From Humulus lupulus (lineage: Eukaryota > Streptophyta > Magnoliopsida > Rosales > Cannabaceae), in NCBI RefSeq assembly GCF_963169125.1, contig NC_084798.1, forward strand, positions 198,643,481-198,707,480: a stretch of 64,000 nucleotides of DNA, in the 5' to 3' direction. The position numbers and the translations under genes were made by a program. A model generated the notes under the pieces. It searched no databases, was not told where the DNA came from, and worked only from the letters and a program-made list of their open reading frames with translations. Shown here piece after piece: positions 23,494-35,240 of this stretch. How positions within the stretch are numbered: the stretch's first letter is position 1; each line of letters opens with the position of its first letter.

Positions 23494-23500
23494 TATAAAT
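23494..23500 (+). promoter_or_regulatory. TATA box of the element B antisense gene
   Basis: TATAAAT in CTAGTATAAATGACC, antisense to the retroelement. About 150 bp downstream a GTAAG donor (23647) opens a leader intron that ends with CGCAG at 24085, six bases before the ATG at 24091. Confidence 0.6.
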
Positions 23501-24090
23501 GACCATTCGGAATCATTTTTCACATTTTACATACTTTTTCCTTCCTGAAGAACATTGAAGAACTCGTGTTCCAGAGCGCAGAAATTTTCAAACATCTACA
23601 TGCGGATGTTTAAAGCTTTCACCTTCAGACTTCACTTTTTACCTGAGTAAGTTTTATGAACTTTCTTGTTTTTTAAGTTACCATATTTAACTGCTTCATG
23701 CTTGCCTTCATTTATGAATCCTTTCGTGTTCTTGGCTGAAAATGTATGGGGAATGCTTGCATGTTGACAGATGATTAATAGGGTAGTGAAATATTATTCC
23801 GTAGGAGTTAGGATCCAGTTTGGTAGTCGAGATTGTAGATTTAGGGCATAAAATCGAAGTAAAAATTTGATTTTTAAGCTAGGTGAAAAACTGGGTTTTT
23901 CCCGCCCCTTCGGAGTCGAAAAAGCTTTTTCCCAAAAACTTTTTACTTCTGCTTTTCAAACTGCTCGTATAGAACTTAGTGTTTCTGTTAGAATGCTGCT
24001 AGTCGTGTACGCAAGCAACGTTATTCCAAATTTCAACACAAGCTTTTAAGCTTTACGTCTTATCTCCCCCTTTCTCCGTTCGCAGCTTTC

Positions 24091-26773
24091 ATGCAAGATC
24101 CGTGGGGAGGAGAAAATCCCATCGACAATGACTTATTGGCTCAGCTGCTTGAGGACGAGGAGCAACCATCATCGCTAATACCTGACATCCCTTTTTCTCG
24201 TGCCACTACAACCACTCCATCTACTCTTACTCAAAATATGGTTCGAGCAAAAACTACAGCCCAAAAAAAAGAAAACTCCCAATCCTTCAAATCAGCCTGC
24301 TCCTCGGGCTGAAATTCCCTCGACCAGTGGTCGAGCAGAAAATACTCTTGACCCTAATATCCAAACTCATGCTCAGCCCCGAAATACCATTCAACCAGAT
24401 GTTGAATGGTATGTTGTCCCTGAAATCCGGGTGACGATCAGGATGATCGCCAACTACATTAGGAAATATGGAATCCTGGGGGTGACATTAGTTCGACCCA
24501 ACCAAGACAACCAGGCGAACTTGCCCAGAGGCGCCTTTAGCGCCGGGTCGAGATACCATATTGAGGCAGGGGCTACTTGCCTCTTCATCGATTCTTCCAA
24601 GGGGTAGTCAACTACTTTGGGGTAGCCCCTTTCCAAATAACCCCCAACGAGTATAGGATGCTCGCCGCACTCTATATCCTATATAGCCACAAAAAATGCC
24701 ATGTGCCAACACCCCATGAGGTTAATTACTTGTTTGACCTCAAGTCTAACCCCAACCAAGAAGGTATGGGGTTCTTTCATTTCTGTCATCAGGAAACTGG
24801 GCACACCTTCCTGACCGACACCACTCATATATCGAATGTGAGGAGGTACTACCAGGAGTACTTCCTCACGACCGATATGTCGCGAACAACCTGGCTTTCA
24901 CGCAAGGAGGTAATGCCTTTGTACCACTGGTTGTCAGTTTTTCTTTAATTTTTTCTCTACATTTTTTTAGATTTTTAGTGCCTTTCAGGCCCATGGTTGC
25001 GACCAGACCCCACTCCAGACATGGAGTTAAGATCAGCCCTCTTGGCCAGTACGACTGACGTGGAAAAAGCCGTCAAGCATCTGGTCACAGAGACTAACCT
25101 TAGGCTGGTCGGCCTTTTGGCCCCTCATTAGGATGTGAAGGAGTCAACAGCGGGGAGTGCTACCGGCGGAGAGGTTCCCAAGCACAACCCAGGCGTGGAA
25201 CAACCTCTTCCGAGGAGGGCCACTGGAGTAACAATCAGGGAACCTTCCAGCACCTTGCGGGCCGCTGCTCCCCCTGCCCCAAAGGGAAAAGGAAAAAAGA
25301 AGGCCACTGAGCCTCCCGCTCCCATCGACGAGTCTTCCGATGAGAACGGTACTGATCTTTCACTTTTAGATAGTTTGCCAATTCCTTCTCATCAATTTGA
25401 CGGGGACGGAAACTTTAAGTATACTCCAATCTTAAGTTCAGATTTCTTCCAGGCAGTAAGTAGTTCAGTAAGTAATGTAGCGACCAGTAGTTGTAACGCG
25501 AGTACTTTACTTATAATCTCTTCACTTTTATTTTTAGGCCAATATAAATACCTTGTCTCACTGCTCATGTTGTTTCCTTTTTTTGCAAATATGGACTCTG
25601 AGGACGTGTTTGAGCATTATAAGGCTGCTGCCGCATCTTCTGGCAAGAAAAAGGACAGTAAGAGGGCCCGAGGGGAGAGCAGTAAACCTGCCTCAAAGAA
25701 GGCTCGAACCAATGACCTTCCAGCCACCGTCCCTTCGAAGGAGAACACACCACATCCATCACCACTCGAGCAGCCGGCCTCAACCCCTCTGGCCGACCAA
25801 AATTCCAATCCTCCAACACCCGTCGACCAGCAGCCTACTCCTCATGCCCCTAACAGCCAAACGCGACGTAATCAGCCTGAAGGCTCCCTGTCCAGCATCG
25901 TCGTCAGCTCATCCAGGGAGAGGATATACAAGCTCTCCAAACATAAACGCAGTCAGGAGGCTATTACTGAAACCATTTCCATGGAGCCTGACCAAATACT
26001 CAACCTAGGGCTGAACGAGATAGTTAGTGTAAGTCACTTCTTGATGCTGGATAATTTAATTTCAATTCTCTGCCATCACTTTATCCTTTTTTATCTGATT
26101 ACAAGGAATACTTACCATGATCGCTGGTTGGCGCTGTGCTGGAGCGATGGTGTCCCGGGCTAAAAATTTCGACACCAGGCTCACCGAGGCTAAGAAAGCA
26201 CTCGAAGAGAAAAAAGCTGAGTTGCTCGAGAGGAACAACGAGATAACTAAACAAAACGGCGAGTTTCTTGAGAAGAATATGGAGCTGTCTAAGCAGAAAG
26301 AGGAACTGCTCGAGCAAAAAGCCACTATGACCGAAGAGCTGCTAGAGGTTTGGGATGGCCTGAAGAAATCCAACGAAGATAAAGAAAAGTTCAGGGAAAG
26401 CGTCAAACTCAACTACCAGCAGTCCATACAGCTCGAGATTGATTTAATTGCGAGCAGGCAGACAGAGGAGCTGGAGAAGCGCGTGAAGGAGCTTGAGGAA
26501 GCTGAAGCCAAGAACTTGGAGAAGTACAAGGAAGCCACTCATCTTTGCTTCTACGAGTTTTGGAAGCACAACCGGGAGGCTAACTTCAACTATCTGTCAG
26601 AACGCCTGAGGCGGACTCTAATGTCTCAGTGTGGCATTCGCCTGGAGGAAGAAGAGAGGGCTAAAGTACCTGCTTCCCCGGAGATTTCTTTGGCAACAGG
26701 GATAGATGGTGCAAACATTGAAGCTAGCGCAGCTGTCGACCAGGACGTTCCTCAAGATCCTCTAGCCCCTTAG
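24091..26773 (+). pseudogene. Antisense ORF of element B (retrotransposon domain plus coiled coil), broken
   Basis: Starts MQDPWGGENPIDNDLLAQLL after a leader intron. An A-run near 24266 shifts the frame, a one-base loss near 24570 shifts it back, and another frame change near 24880 precedes a probable intron (24910-24988). The central domain matches A and C: LHRFFQGVVNYFGVAPFQI, PTPHEVNYLFDL and YYQEYFLTTDM. TAG at 25129 replaces a probable Gln codon. After a Ser/acidic linker and an exon beginning near MDSEDVFEHY, whose acceptor seems lost (GCAAAT instead of GCAGAT), the C-terminus (about 26150-26773) is a long charged coiled coil (LLERNNEITKQNGEFLEKN) ending with TAG. It is antisense to the retroelement's gag-pol and lies between the pol end and the 3' LTR. 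Not functional as read; role unknown. Confidence 0.75.
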
Positions 26774-28166
26774 TCTTTTTCCCTTTTTTCTTTTGATAGT
26801 TTAATTACACAACCTCCTGGTCGTGATGTAAAGACACTAATTTTTTATTGTTGCGCAGGCAGCTATTTTTCTTTTAATCAGACAATTACATCCGAGCAAT
26901 ACTACTCGTGGTGTAAAGTAATTCGTTTTTGATATTATAACATCTTTTTATTTTATTATAATATCTTGTTCGCATGACTGAACTTAGCATAGCACTTTGG
27001 TTTGATTTAACAAAATTTTGAAAAATACTCTAAGTACCTTAGCATGCTTTCACTTATTTTGCTCATGTGTTTACATACCTTTTAACGATATGATTTGCTT
27101 ACTTGTACCTTATATGCCCCCTAAGTGATCGAGGAGCTTTAGGTCCTTGGTCACTTGCCTTGACCAGAACCTGTTCGAACATTACTGCTCGTAGCAATAT
27201 AATTAGAATTATAATACAGTAAAACAACACACGTAATGAGCAAATACTTGTAATAAATACAATAATTGGCAAGAAATGACTGGTTGCGCACAATCCCTTA
27301 TATTTCTTGTAATAAATGGACGAAACATGTCTGTACGAGTGATCAATAAGATCTTACACTTATAAGCGATCAGTTAGGGGTGTTCATATAAACCGCAAAC
27401 CGTGGTTTGGAACCAAACCACACCGCACCAAACCGCCAAAAACCGTAACCGGTGAAATCGTTTTCGATGGTTCGGTTTAACCGGACCGCTCAACTTTAAT
27501 GGTTTGGTCATGATTTCTAATTTTTTAAAACCAATTAAACCAAACCGGACCGTGATTTTTTCTAAAAAAATAGTTTTTAGAAATGATGGTTCAAAGGTTT
27601 GAACCCCTACACTTAAGTTAATGTAAAATCTACCAAACCATCCAAACCAAACAATTTAATTGTTTAGGACATGTTTTTAGTAGTATTTAATACATGCACA
27701 AGTTTCCAAAACTAAAAAAAAAATGTAAAGTCCCACATTGTCTAGAAAGTAAACATTTTTTTTCTCACTTCTATAAAATGATTCAAAATACTTACACTTA
27801 CAACAACAAAGACAATAAGCTTCTTGTAGACTTTTATGGTCTTAAAAGTAAAGCTAAAATTATTATAATTATTTAAATACAATTATTTAGTTAATTATTT
27901 TATAATAAAAAAAGTTTAAAATTTTAATAATTTGGTTATATGGTTAAAACCAAACCAAACCGCACCAAACCGTTTATTTATGGTTTGGTTTGGTTTGGTT
28001 TTTCATTTTGAAAAAACCGCATGAGCGGTTTGGTTTCAAAATTCTAATAAACCGCACCAAACCAAACCATGAACACCCCTACGATCAGTCACATAAAATG
28101 ACCAACCCTTTTTCAAAACTTGTAAAAAGTAAAATTAATACAAGCCAATTCTTTAAGAAGAATTGT
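26774..28166. other. Element B spacer between pol end and antisense gene
   Basis: AT-rich non-coding DNA of the retroelement. Its only distinct content is the MITE at 27375-28081. Confidence 0.7.
27375..28081. mobile_element. hAT-like MITE, 707 bp
   Basis: Ends TAGGGGTGTTCAT and ATGAACACCCCTA are perfect inverted copies. The 8-bp TSD CGATCAGT at 27367-27374 and 28082-28089 is exact, as made by hAT transposases. Subterminal AACCAAACCGCACC units repeat in both orientations. No transposase, so it was moved in trans. Confidence 0.92.
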
Positions 28167-28774
28167 TTATTGGTAATACTTGCGCAGGTGTTCTCCATTC
28201 CAATAGCGAGGAACGAGATCTCCGTTTAAGCGTGCAAGTTTATAGGTGCCCGAGTGAAGGACTTCTTAAATCTGGTATGGCCCTTCCCAATTAGGTCTGA
28301 GTACTCCAGTAGCTTGGTCGCGGGTGTTTAGAAAAACTCTTCGGAGTACAAGATCTCCAACGCTAAACTTTCTTTCTCGCACCTTAGAGTTGAAATACCG
28401 GGCAACTTTCTGCTGGTACGCAGCTACTCGAAGTTGGGCTTGTTCACGTTTCTCATCGATTGAGTCAAGGGATTCCATCAATAGCTGGCTGTTTGAATCT
28501 TGATCATACGTTATTTTGCGATGCGAAGGCGGATCTAACTCAACAGGCAACATCGCTTCATATCCATAAGCCAAAGAGAATGGAGAACGACCCGTTGCTG
28601 TTCGGTGGGAAGTTCTGTACGACCAAAGTACTTCAGGAAATTGTTCCGGCCATGCCCCCTTAGCTTCTTCTAGCCTTTTCTTCAGTGTACCCTTCAATGT
28701 TTTGTTGACTGCTTCAACTTGTCCATTCGCTTGGGGATCTACTATTGAAGAGAAGCTCTTGATAATACCATATC
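28167..28774 (-). pseudogene. Element B integrase and pol C-terminus (left half)
   Basis: The minus strand resumes at GIIKSFSSIVDPQANGQVEA, carrying the catalytic Glu, and continues through VLWSYRTSHRTATGRSPFSL and the GPY/F-type module (VGDLVLRRVF, WEGPYQI). A TAA at 28268-28266 breaks it, but the frame continues 33 more codons to RYWNGEHLRKYYQ and TAA at 28169-28167, the expected pol end. The rest of the catalytic core lies beyond the solo LTR. The enzyme would insert cDNA into the genome; here it is dead. Confidence 0.88.
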
Positions 28775-31464
28775 TGTAATGCCCCAAATTTCCTAATGAG
28801 GTTTAGGACCTTGATTAGGAGGCCGGGAGGGCCATAATTTATTTATTATAGTATTTAATGATTATATGCATGTCTACGTGAATTATATTATTATATGGTG
28901 GTGGATGCATGCATATGGGAGAATTTATTATTGTGAGGGTATTTTGGTAATTTGGCCACTGTGGGCGTGATTGTATATTTTGGGTGCATGATTGTGATTA
29001 ATTAATATAGCCACATTATAAGGTGGATTGGTTCGAGCTATCAACATGAGACGATCATGAGATGTAAGTGTTCGGTCTAGTCATAACGAGTTTAAGTTCG
29101 GGGCTCGGGGTGAGTCTCGGGCTGAATTTTATGATTATAGCGTTACCGGGGATTTCAGGGTAACGGGATGTGATTTATTGGCATTTGAGAATGTTGAGAA
29201 TAGCGGGAATTGGAGAGCGTTAATTATGATTAACGGTATAGGTTGAAAAGGACGATTTTACCCTTGGGAGTGCTTAGAAGCCTTTAAATGACCTAGGGGC
29301 ATTTAGGTCATTTGGCTTGGATATACATGAGGTTTAGTAGGCTGTAGAAAACAGAGTTAAAACAGAGTCATCCTCATCCTCTCCTTCTCTCTCTCCCATA
29401 CAAAACTCTCCTCCATCTCTCTTCCAAATTTTGAGAGCCACTTTGGGGTTTTGAGCTAGGAAATCAAAGGTGGCAGCTAGGGGACTTGTTTCAACCATTA
29501 AAGGGGATTCAAAACAGGTTTCAAGGTGAGTTTTAGACTTTGGTTTCAGGTATTGCTCTGTTTTCAAGTTTTGGTTTTCAACTTTTGATTCTTGTGAGAA
29601 GTTTGGATTCAAAGGGGTTTTGATGGATTATAAGATTGGGTTTTGATGAGGGGAGGTTATGGGTGTTGTCTAGGGGTTTAATTATATGCTAGGAAGAGGT
29701 TTTATGAAGGTTTGAAGGACTGGTTCTAAGGGAAAACGCAGGGGCAAATTCTGAGTTTGCGTGCTGGTTTTTGCCTGGTCTGGGCTGGGCGCTGCGACGC
29801 AGCTGTGGTGCGCCGCGGCCCTTGGCGTCTGGCAGGGGGGGGGGGAGCCTTTCTGTTTGGAGGCACGGCGCGGCGCAACAGGGGAGGGCCGTGGCCCTTA
29901 AGGCCATTTTGACCAAAAACATGTTTTTAAGGTTGGGGATTCAAGCCATTGGCCTCGGGGTTGTACCTAGTACCCGGTTAAGTGGGGATTGATCTCCCGG
30001 AGGCTAGATATTGATTTGGGAACTTATATTGATCATTTTTATTGATGGTACCTTATATTTGGTTATGACTAGGTGACCACTAAAGGACTAAAAGTTGATC
30101 GTTCTCAAGGGTCGCTCTTTTAAACATTCTAGCTCGACTTTGAGGTAAGAAAACTGCACCCTGTGTATACGTGACACGCATGGCTACTATGATGCATGTT
30201 GGTTGATTAATGAGTATGACATGTGTGTTTATTATTGATGCATGTCGGTTGATTATTATGTATGACATGCATGGCTATTCTTGGTGCATGTTGGATTGCT
30301 GGATATATCGCATATGATGCATGAGAAACATGTGATTAGGACATGCTTTGTATACTGGGTATGATATTGTTCAGAGCTTGAGCCTCTGTGGTTGTGCATG
30401 GTCCTAATTGTACCAGTATATGTTAGTACGCATGCTAAATACCTTGTTTATGGACATTGGACATGTGATATATGTTTGGTGGCATGGCTTACCTGTGTAT
30501 GGCGCTGACTTATTAGTCAGAATCGACAATGGTGTCAGATCCGTCTGTGAAGCTGTGACTTATCAGTTAAGTTCACCACGGGCTGAGCACTGGTCGCGTT
30601 TTACCGACCCAAGAATCAGAAGTGGCAGTGCGTTGTGAACGCTGGGCCGACTAAAGATTAGATCTAATCGAGGTCGGCATTGAATGACTCATATGGGGTA
30701 TTAATGTTGGACCGATCGGAAGGTCAATGAGAACTATAAGCGCTTGCCTGGTCTACGACCAGATGACTATAGCCAAGGTATATGACCCCGGTGACTGTTT
30801 GTCACATGGCTAAGGGACGTTGTCCATAGTTTCGACTCTAGAGTCGTGAGGAAGGTTATGTTGGTGACTAATCACCTTACACCTGTCTTAACCAAGCTTA
30901 TGAAAGAATCACTTATCAGTTGAGCCCTGGTGACCCTATCGTCACATGGCTAGAGGGAGCGATGCTCATTATTGTGACTTTTGGCTATTGTCACCCATCT
31001 GTATGGACCGTTGGTTCTGAATGGTTACCTTGGTTATTGTTGATATTATATCATGATATATTATATTTTCTTGCTGGGCTTCGGCTCACGGGTGCTACAT
31101 GGTGCAGGTAAAGGCAAGAGGAAGCTGGACCATCCTTGAGTTGGAGAGCTTAGGTGATGATGTGTACATATGCAGCTGCTCTTCCGCCACGGCCGAGGTT
31201 TAAAGTGGAACTAGGGTTGAACCCTGTTTTGCCGCTTAGAACGGCCTGTTGTAAATACTTTCTGTAATAAACTCTGAAACTTTATTTTCGGGATCCCAAT
31301 GTATGTATTAAACGTTCTAGTGAAATGTTTCCTCCTAACCAAAGTTTTAATCCCTAAACCGCTAATCATACTTAGTTACACGTTTTGGCCAAATGACTCG
31401 ATTAGCGAGTTTAGCACTGTTTACAAGGCACACCGTAATGGTCCCTGGAGTTTGGGGTGTTACA
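28775..31464 (+). mobile_element. Solo LTR (2,690 bp) in the element B integrase
   Basis: Begins TGTAATGCCCC, ends TTGGGGTGTTACA, with exact TSD ATATC at 28770-28774 and 31465-31469. Excision in silico restores the ERYGIIKSF integrase junction. It includes a GC-rich cassette (GCTGCGACGCAGC near 29794) and a conserved GGTGCAGGTAAAGG near 31101. Short frames inside are not genes. Confidence 0.93.
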
Positions 31465-31469
31465 ATATC

Positions 31470-31733
31470 GCTCGCAAAAATCCGTGAATAAATCACTATC
31501 AAATTGGGTGCCGTTATCCGAGACGATCTTCCTTGGCAATCCATAGCGAAAAATGAGGTTTTGATCACAAAATCCAGCACCTTCTTGGTCGTTATGGTTG
31601 CAAGTGGTTCAGCCTCGACCCATTTGGTGAAGTAGTCGACGGCAACCACAACATATTTGACACTGCCTTTTCCCGTAGGCAAAGATCCGATTAGGTCGAT
31701 ACCCCAAACTGCAAACGGCCACGGGCTTTGCAT
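31470..31733 (-). pseudogene. Element B integrase core (right half)
   Basis: The minus strand reads SPWPFAVWGIDLIGSLPTGK with the first catalytic Asp, then VVAVDYFTKWVEAEPL. A one-base loss after DFVIK shifts the frame; the shifted frame gives the IVSDNGTQFDS motif with the second Asp and ends FTDFCERY at the solo LTR. Upstream integrase zinc finger, RNase H and RT are absent because of the deletion whose scar begins at about 31734. Confidence 0.88.
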
Positions 31734-31743
31734 CTATTTAAGC

Positions 31744-31839
31744 TCATTAGTTACACGATTTTGGCCAAATGACTCGATTAGCGAGTTTAGCACTGTTTAC
31801 AAGGCACACCGTAACGGTCCCTGGAGTTGGGGCGTTACA
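31744..31839 (+). repeat. Fragment of a solo-LTR-family 3' end at a deletion scar
   Basis: About 96 bp nearly identical to the last part of the solo LTR ending at 31464, including AAATGACTCGATTAGCGAG and the final GGGCGTTACA. It sits between the integrase fragment and the gag fragment, where most of gag through RT has been removed. Confidence 0.85.
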
Positions 31840-32213
31840 GATTGGGACCCCTTTGAGGCGGCCCGTTTGGTGGCTGATCTGGCTGGGAGGCTGGCGCAGC
31901 CTGATTCCTAGCCAGTTGGATGACTACTTCAAGGGCGGCCATGGCATCCCTCTGCCGACGATCCATCTCAGCCTGCCGCTCGCTCAACTCCTGACGGTGG
32001 CGCTCTATTTCTCTTTGCTGCGACGCCATTATCTCTGCAGCATTCTCTTGATTGGCCAACTCATCCTGCAACACCCCCAACGTTGCCTTCAAGGTTTCAG
32101 AATCTAACTCTTCCTCATTAAACTCCAAGTGTGGTTCGTCCTTAGCCACAATTGGAGGAGGAGGCTGAGATGATGCAGCGCCAGCGGCCTGTCCTCTTTA
32201 ATGTTTTCGCCAT
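31840..32213 (-). pseudogene. Element B gag N-terminal fragment
   Basis: ATG at 32213-32211 on the minus strand follows the primer motif by about 20 bp. One frameshift within the first 60 bases leads to IVAKDEPHLEFNEEELDSET and a strongly helical Glu/Gln/Arg-rich segment (EIERHRQELSERQAEMDRRQ), then a Pro-rich end cut at the scar. The helical start parallels the gag of element A. Only about 120 residues remain. Confidence 0.8.
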
Positions 32214-32230
32214 TAGATTCTTTCACAAGC

Positions 32231-32250
32231 TCTCAATGAAAGCACCAGAA
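32231..32250 (-). promoter_or_regulatory. Primer-binding site motif of element B
   Basis: The minus strand reads TTCTGGTGCTTTCATTGAGA directly after the 5' LTR, the same motif as in A and C. Confidence 0.75.
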
Positions 32251-35235
32251 TGTTGACCCTCGATTTAGCCAACAACACGAAGTCAAATATACAACAGGAT
32301 ATAGAATGACACTTGAAAAGATAATCTAAGGGAAAGGAAAAAACACCAAGGAATTATAGTGGTTCGGCCCCAGTGATTGGTAATGACCTACGTCCACTTA
32401 GTGATATTGTTATTATTGATCTTCAAAGCTGTGATAAAAAAACTAGGTTTATTTGAGTTTCACAAACCATGGAAGGATTACAATAGAATGATCAACAATC
32501 ACTATAACTCTTTCTCTCTTAATATCAAGCAAAAAAGCTAATGAATCAAAAAGTCACTTCCTTGAGCTATTTCATGCATATTTATCGGCTCAAGGCGGGT
32601 TACACATGCTAACGTGTCCTATCTTTCCTTAACAATCGCGTATCAAGGATCATTATGAGGAAATATTCAGATGCAGTTAATATTAGATTACAACTTAAGA
32701 AGGAAATAAATTGGGCTTCACGACTAGCCTGGTCGTAACAAAAATTAACATTGACGATGAGACGCGCTTCTGGTCGATAGTCGAACAACACCTTTGCCCT
32801 TTAATTCCGCCACGTGTCAATCCACGTGTAAATAATCTTTGCCACGTCATCAAAACAATTTTTGGGTAATGTAATGCCCCGAATTATCCGATGTGGTTTA
32901 ATGGCGGGATTAGTAGGCCGAGAGGGCAATACTTGTTTAATTATGCCATTAAATGATAATATGCATGTATATGTGGATTATACTATAATATGATGTTAAA
33001 TGTATGCATGTGAGTCCACATTTTAATTACAGGGGTGTGATGGTAATTTGGCCCGTTGAGGGTATAATTGTATTTTTGTATGCATGTCGGTGATATGTTG
33101 TTGAGACCACATTATAATGTGAGTTTGTTCGAGCTATTCGGCATGAGACGATCTTGGATTATTGATTAGCGGTCTAGTCACAACAGGTTTAAGTTCGGGA
33201 CTCGGGTTGAGTCTCGAGGTGATTTTAAGGATTAGAACGTTGCCGGGAATTAAAGGGTAACGAGATATGAATTATTGGTGTTTGAGATTACTGAGAATAA
33301 CGGGAATTGGAGAGTATTAATTATGATTAATGAGATAGGTAGAAAATACCAATTTTTCCCTTGGGAGCCTTTAGAAACCTTAATTAGACCTAGGGGTATT
33401 TTGGTCTTTTCACCCCTAGGATAGATATAACCATTTTTTGCTGTGAAAGAAGAGAGCAAAACAGAGTCTACTTGAAGCTTCTCCCGTACCTATCTTCCCT
33501 TCAGTTTTCTTTGTGATTTTTGAACCATTCTTGAGGATTCAAGCTTGGGAAGTAAGCCTTGGGAGTTTGGGAGTGTGTTCCAGCCTTGAAGAGCATCATA
33601 AGCTGAGCTTTGGGTAAGTTTATAACCATTGAATTCCCTGGTTTGCCTTGTTTTAGTTCTGTTTTGCAGCTGTGATTTCTAGGTTGAATACTTGGTTTTG
33701 ATGGGAGTTTTGGCTAGGGTTCTTATGGTTGTGATGTTGGGATGTGTTAGAATCATTTTTGAGTTCATTTGGCACCAAAAATGGGATTTTGAAGCATTGG
33801 AATCAGGTTAGAATCGAAGGAGATGAAGAAGGAGGTTTCAGGGGGCATCTGGTCTGGAGGTAGTGCTATAGCGCCCACCCTAGGGCGCTACAGCGCTACA
33901 CATGGGTCTTTTGGGCGTGTTGGGGGTTTTGAGTATAGCGCTGGGGCGCTAGGGATCAGCGTTGTAGCGCTACTCTGTTCCTTCAAAGTCCCGTTTTGAG
34001 TGTTTTTAAGGGTTTTTTTGACTTGGGGTTTCAATCCTTAAGGCCCGGGATCGAATCTACTCACCGTGTGGGCATGTTTCGAGGTCCCGAGAGTGGTGCT
34101 TAGGTCAAGACCCTATCTATGTTGATTCTCATTAATGGAGGTTATAATTGGTTGTCATTAGGTAACCGCTAAGGAACCAAAAGATCGATCGTTCTCAGGA
34201 GTCGTTCTATTAATATTTCTTGCTCGAACTTGAGGTAAGAAAAACTGCACCCTGTGTATATATGACATGCGTGATTGTTATTGAGGCATGTTTATTGATA
34301 AATGTGAACATGGATTGCATATTAAATGCTAGCGAATATTGTTTATCTGTATATGGCACTGACTAGTCAGGGATACTGACCTAAGAGTCAGAACCGGCAT
34401 AAGCGTCCTGAACGCAGGGCCGAATGAAGATTAGATCTAATTGATAGCAGCGTTGAATGACTCTAAGGCATTAACGTTGGACCGACCCTAAGGTCGATAA
34501 AACTTATAAGCGCTTGACTAGTCTAAGACTAGTTATTGACCGCTTGTCACCTGGCTAGGGAACGATGTTCCAGGGTTATGACTCTATGGTCATGAGGAAG
34601 GTTATGTTGGTGACCAGTCACCATGCACCTATCCTGGTTAAGCTAATGGAAGGTTCACTTACCTGTTAAGCCCTGGTGACCCTATCGTCACAAGGCTGAA
34701 GGGAGCTATTCCCAATTTAGTGACTTTTGCGACTGTCACCTATCTGTTTTGGACTGATAGTCCTGAATGATTATTATGATCATTGTTGATATTATATCAT
34801 GCTATATTGTGTTTTCTTGCTGGGCCTTGGCTCATGGGTGCTATGTGGTGCAGGTAAAGGGAAAGAAAAGCTCACCCAGCCTTGAGTGGAGAGCTTAGGT
34901 GGTGATGTGTACATATGCGGCCGCTTGACCACCACAGCCAAGGAGTTCTCAGAGGAACTAGGGGGTTTACCCTATTTTTTTCGCTTAGGTCGGCGGGTTT
35001 GTAAATTTGAAAACAGTAGTGACCTTTTTATATTGTAAATAACTTGTAAATGTTTTGATGAGCTCATGAACAGTTTTAATAAAATATATCCTTTCCTTTT
35101 TATTGGTTTTCCACCTTAGCATGTTAATAACAATTAGAGCACGTTTTTAACCAAAGGACTCGGATAGCGGGTCGAATTTCCGGTTCACCGATCACCGTAA
35201 CTGTTCTGGGGTAACCAGGGCGTTACAGGTAAACA
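32251..35235 (-). repeat. 5' LTR of element B, split by a solo LTR
   Basis: LTR sequence is 32251-32869 plus the last bases 35233-35235; the middle (32870-35227 and one TSD copy) is a later insertion. After removal it is about 622 bp and ends GGGTAAACA next to the CCATT TSD. Confidence 0.92.
32870..35227 (+). mobile_element. Solo LTR (2,358 bp) in the element B 5' LTR
   Basis: TGTAATGCCCC to GGGCGTTACA with exact TSD GGTAA at 32865-32869 and 35228-35232. It is related to the solo LTR at 28775 and the LTRs at 59437 and 61111. It contains several TAGCGCTA or AGCGCT palindromes (33862-33975) and TGGTGCAGGTAAAGG at about 34847. Confidence 0.93.
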
Positions 35236-35240
35236 CCATT

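Larger units (their letters stand above)
22646..35235 (-). mobile_element. Gypsy element B (Tat-like), minus strand, heavily rearranged
   Basis: The LTRs begin TGTTTACCCAAAA and end GGGTCAACA on the minus strand. TSD CCATT lies at 22641-22645 and 35236-35240. In element order (right to left): 5' LTR, primer motif, start of gag, a deletion removing most of gag through RT, integrase and the pol end, an antisense gene reading on the plus strand, PPT and 3' LTR. Later insertions are two solo LTRs (28775-31464, 32870-35227) and a MITE (27375-28081). Confidence 0.93.
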
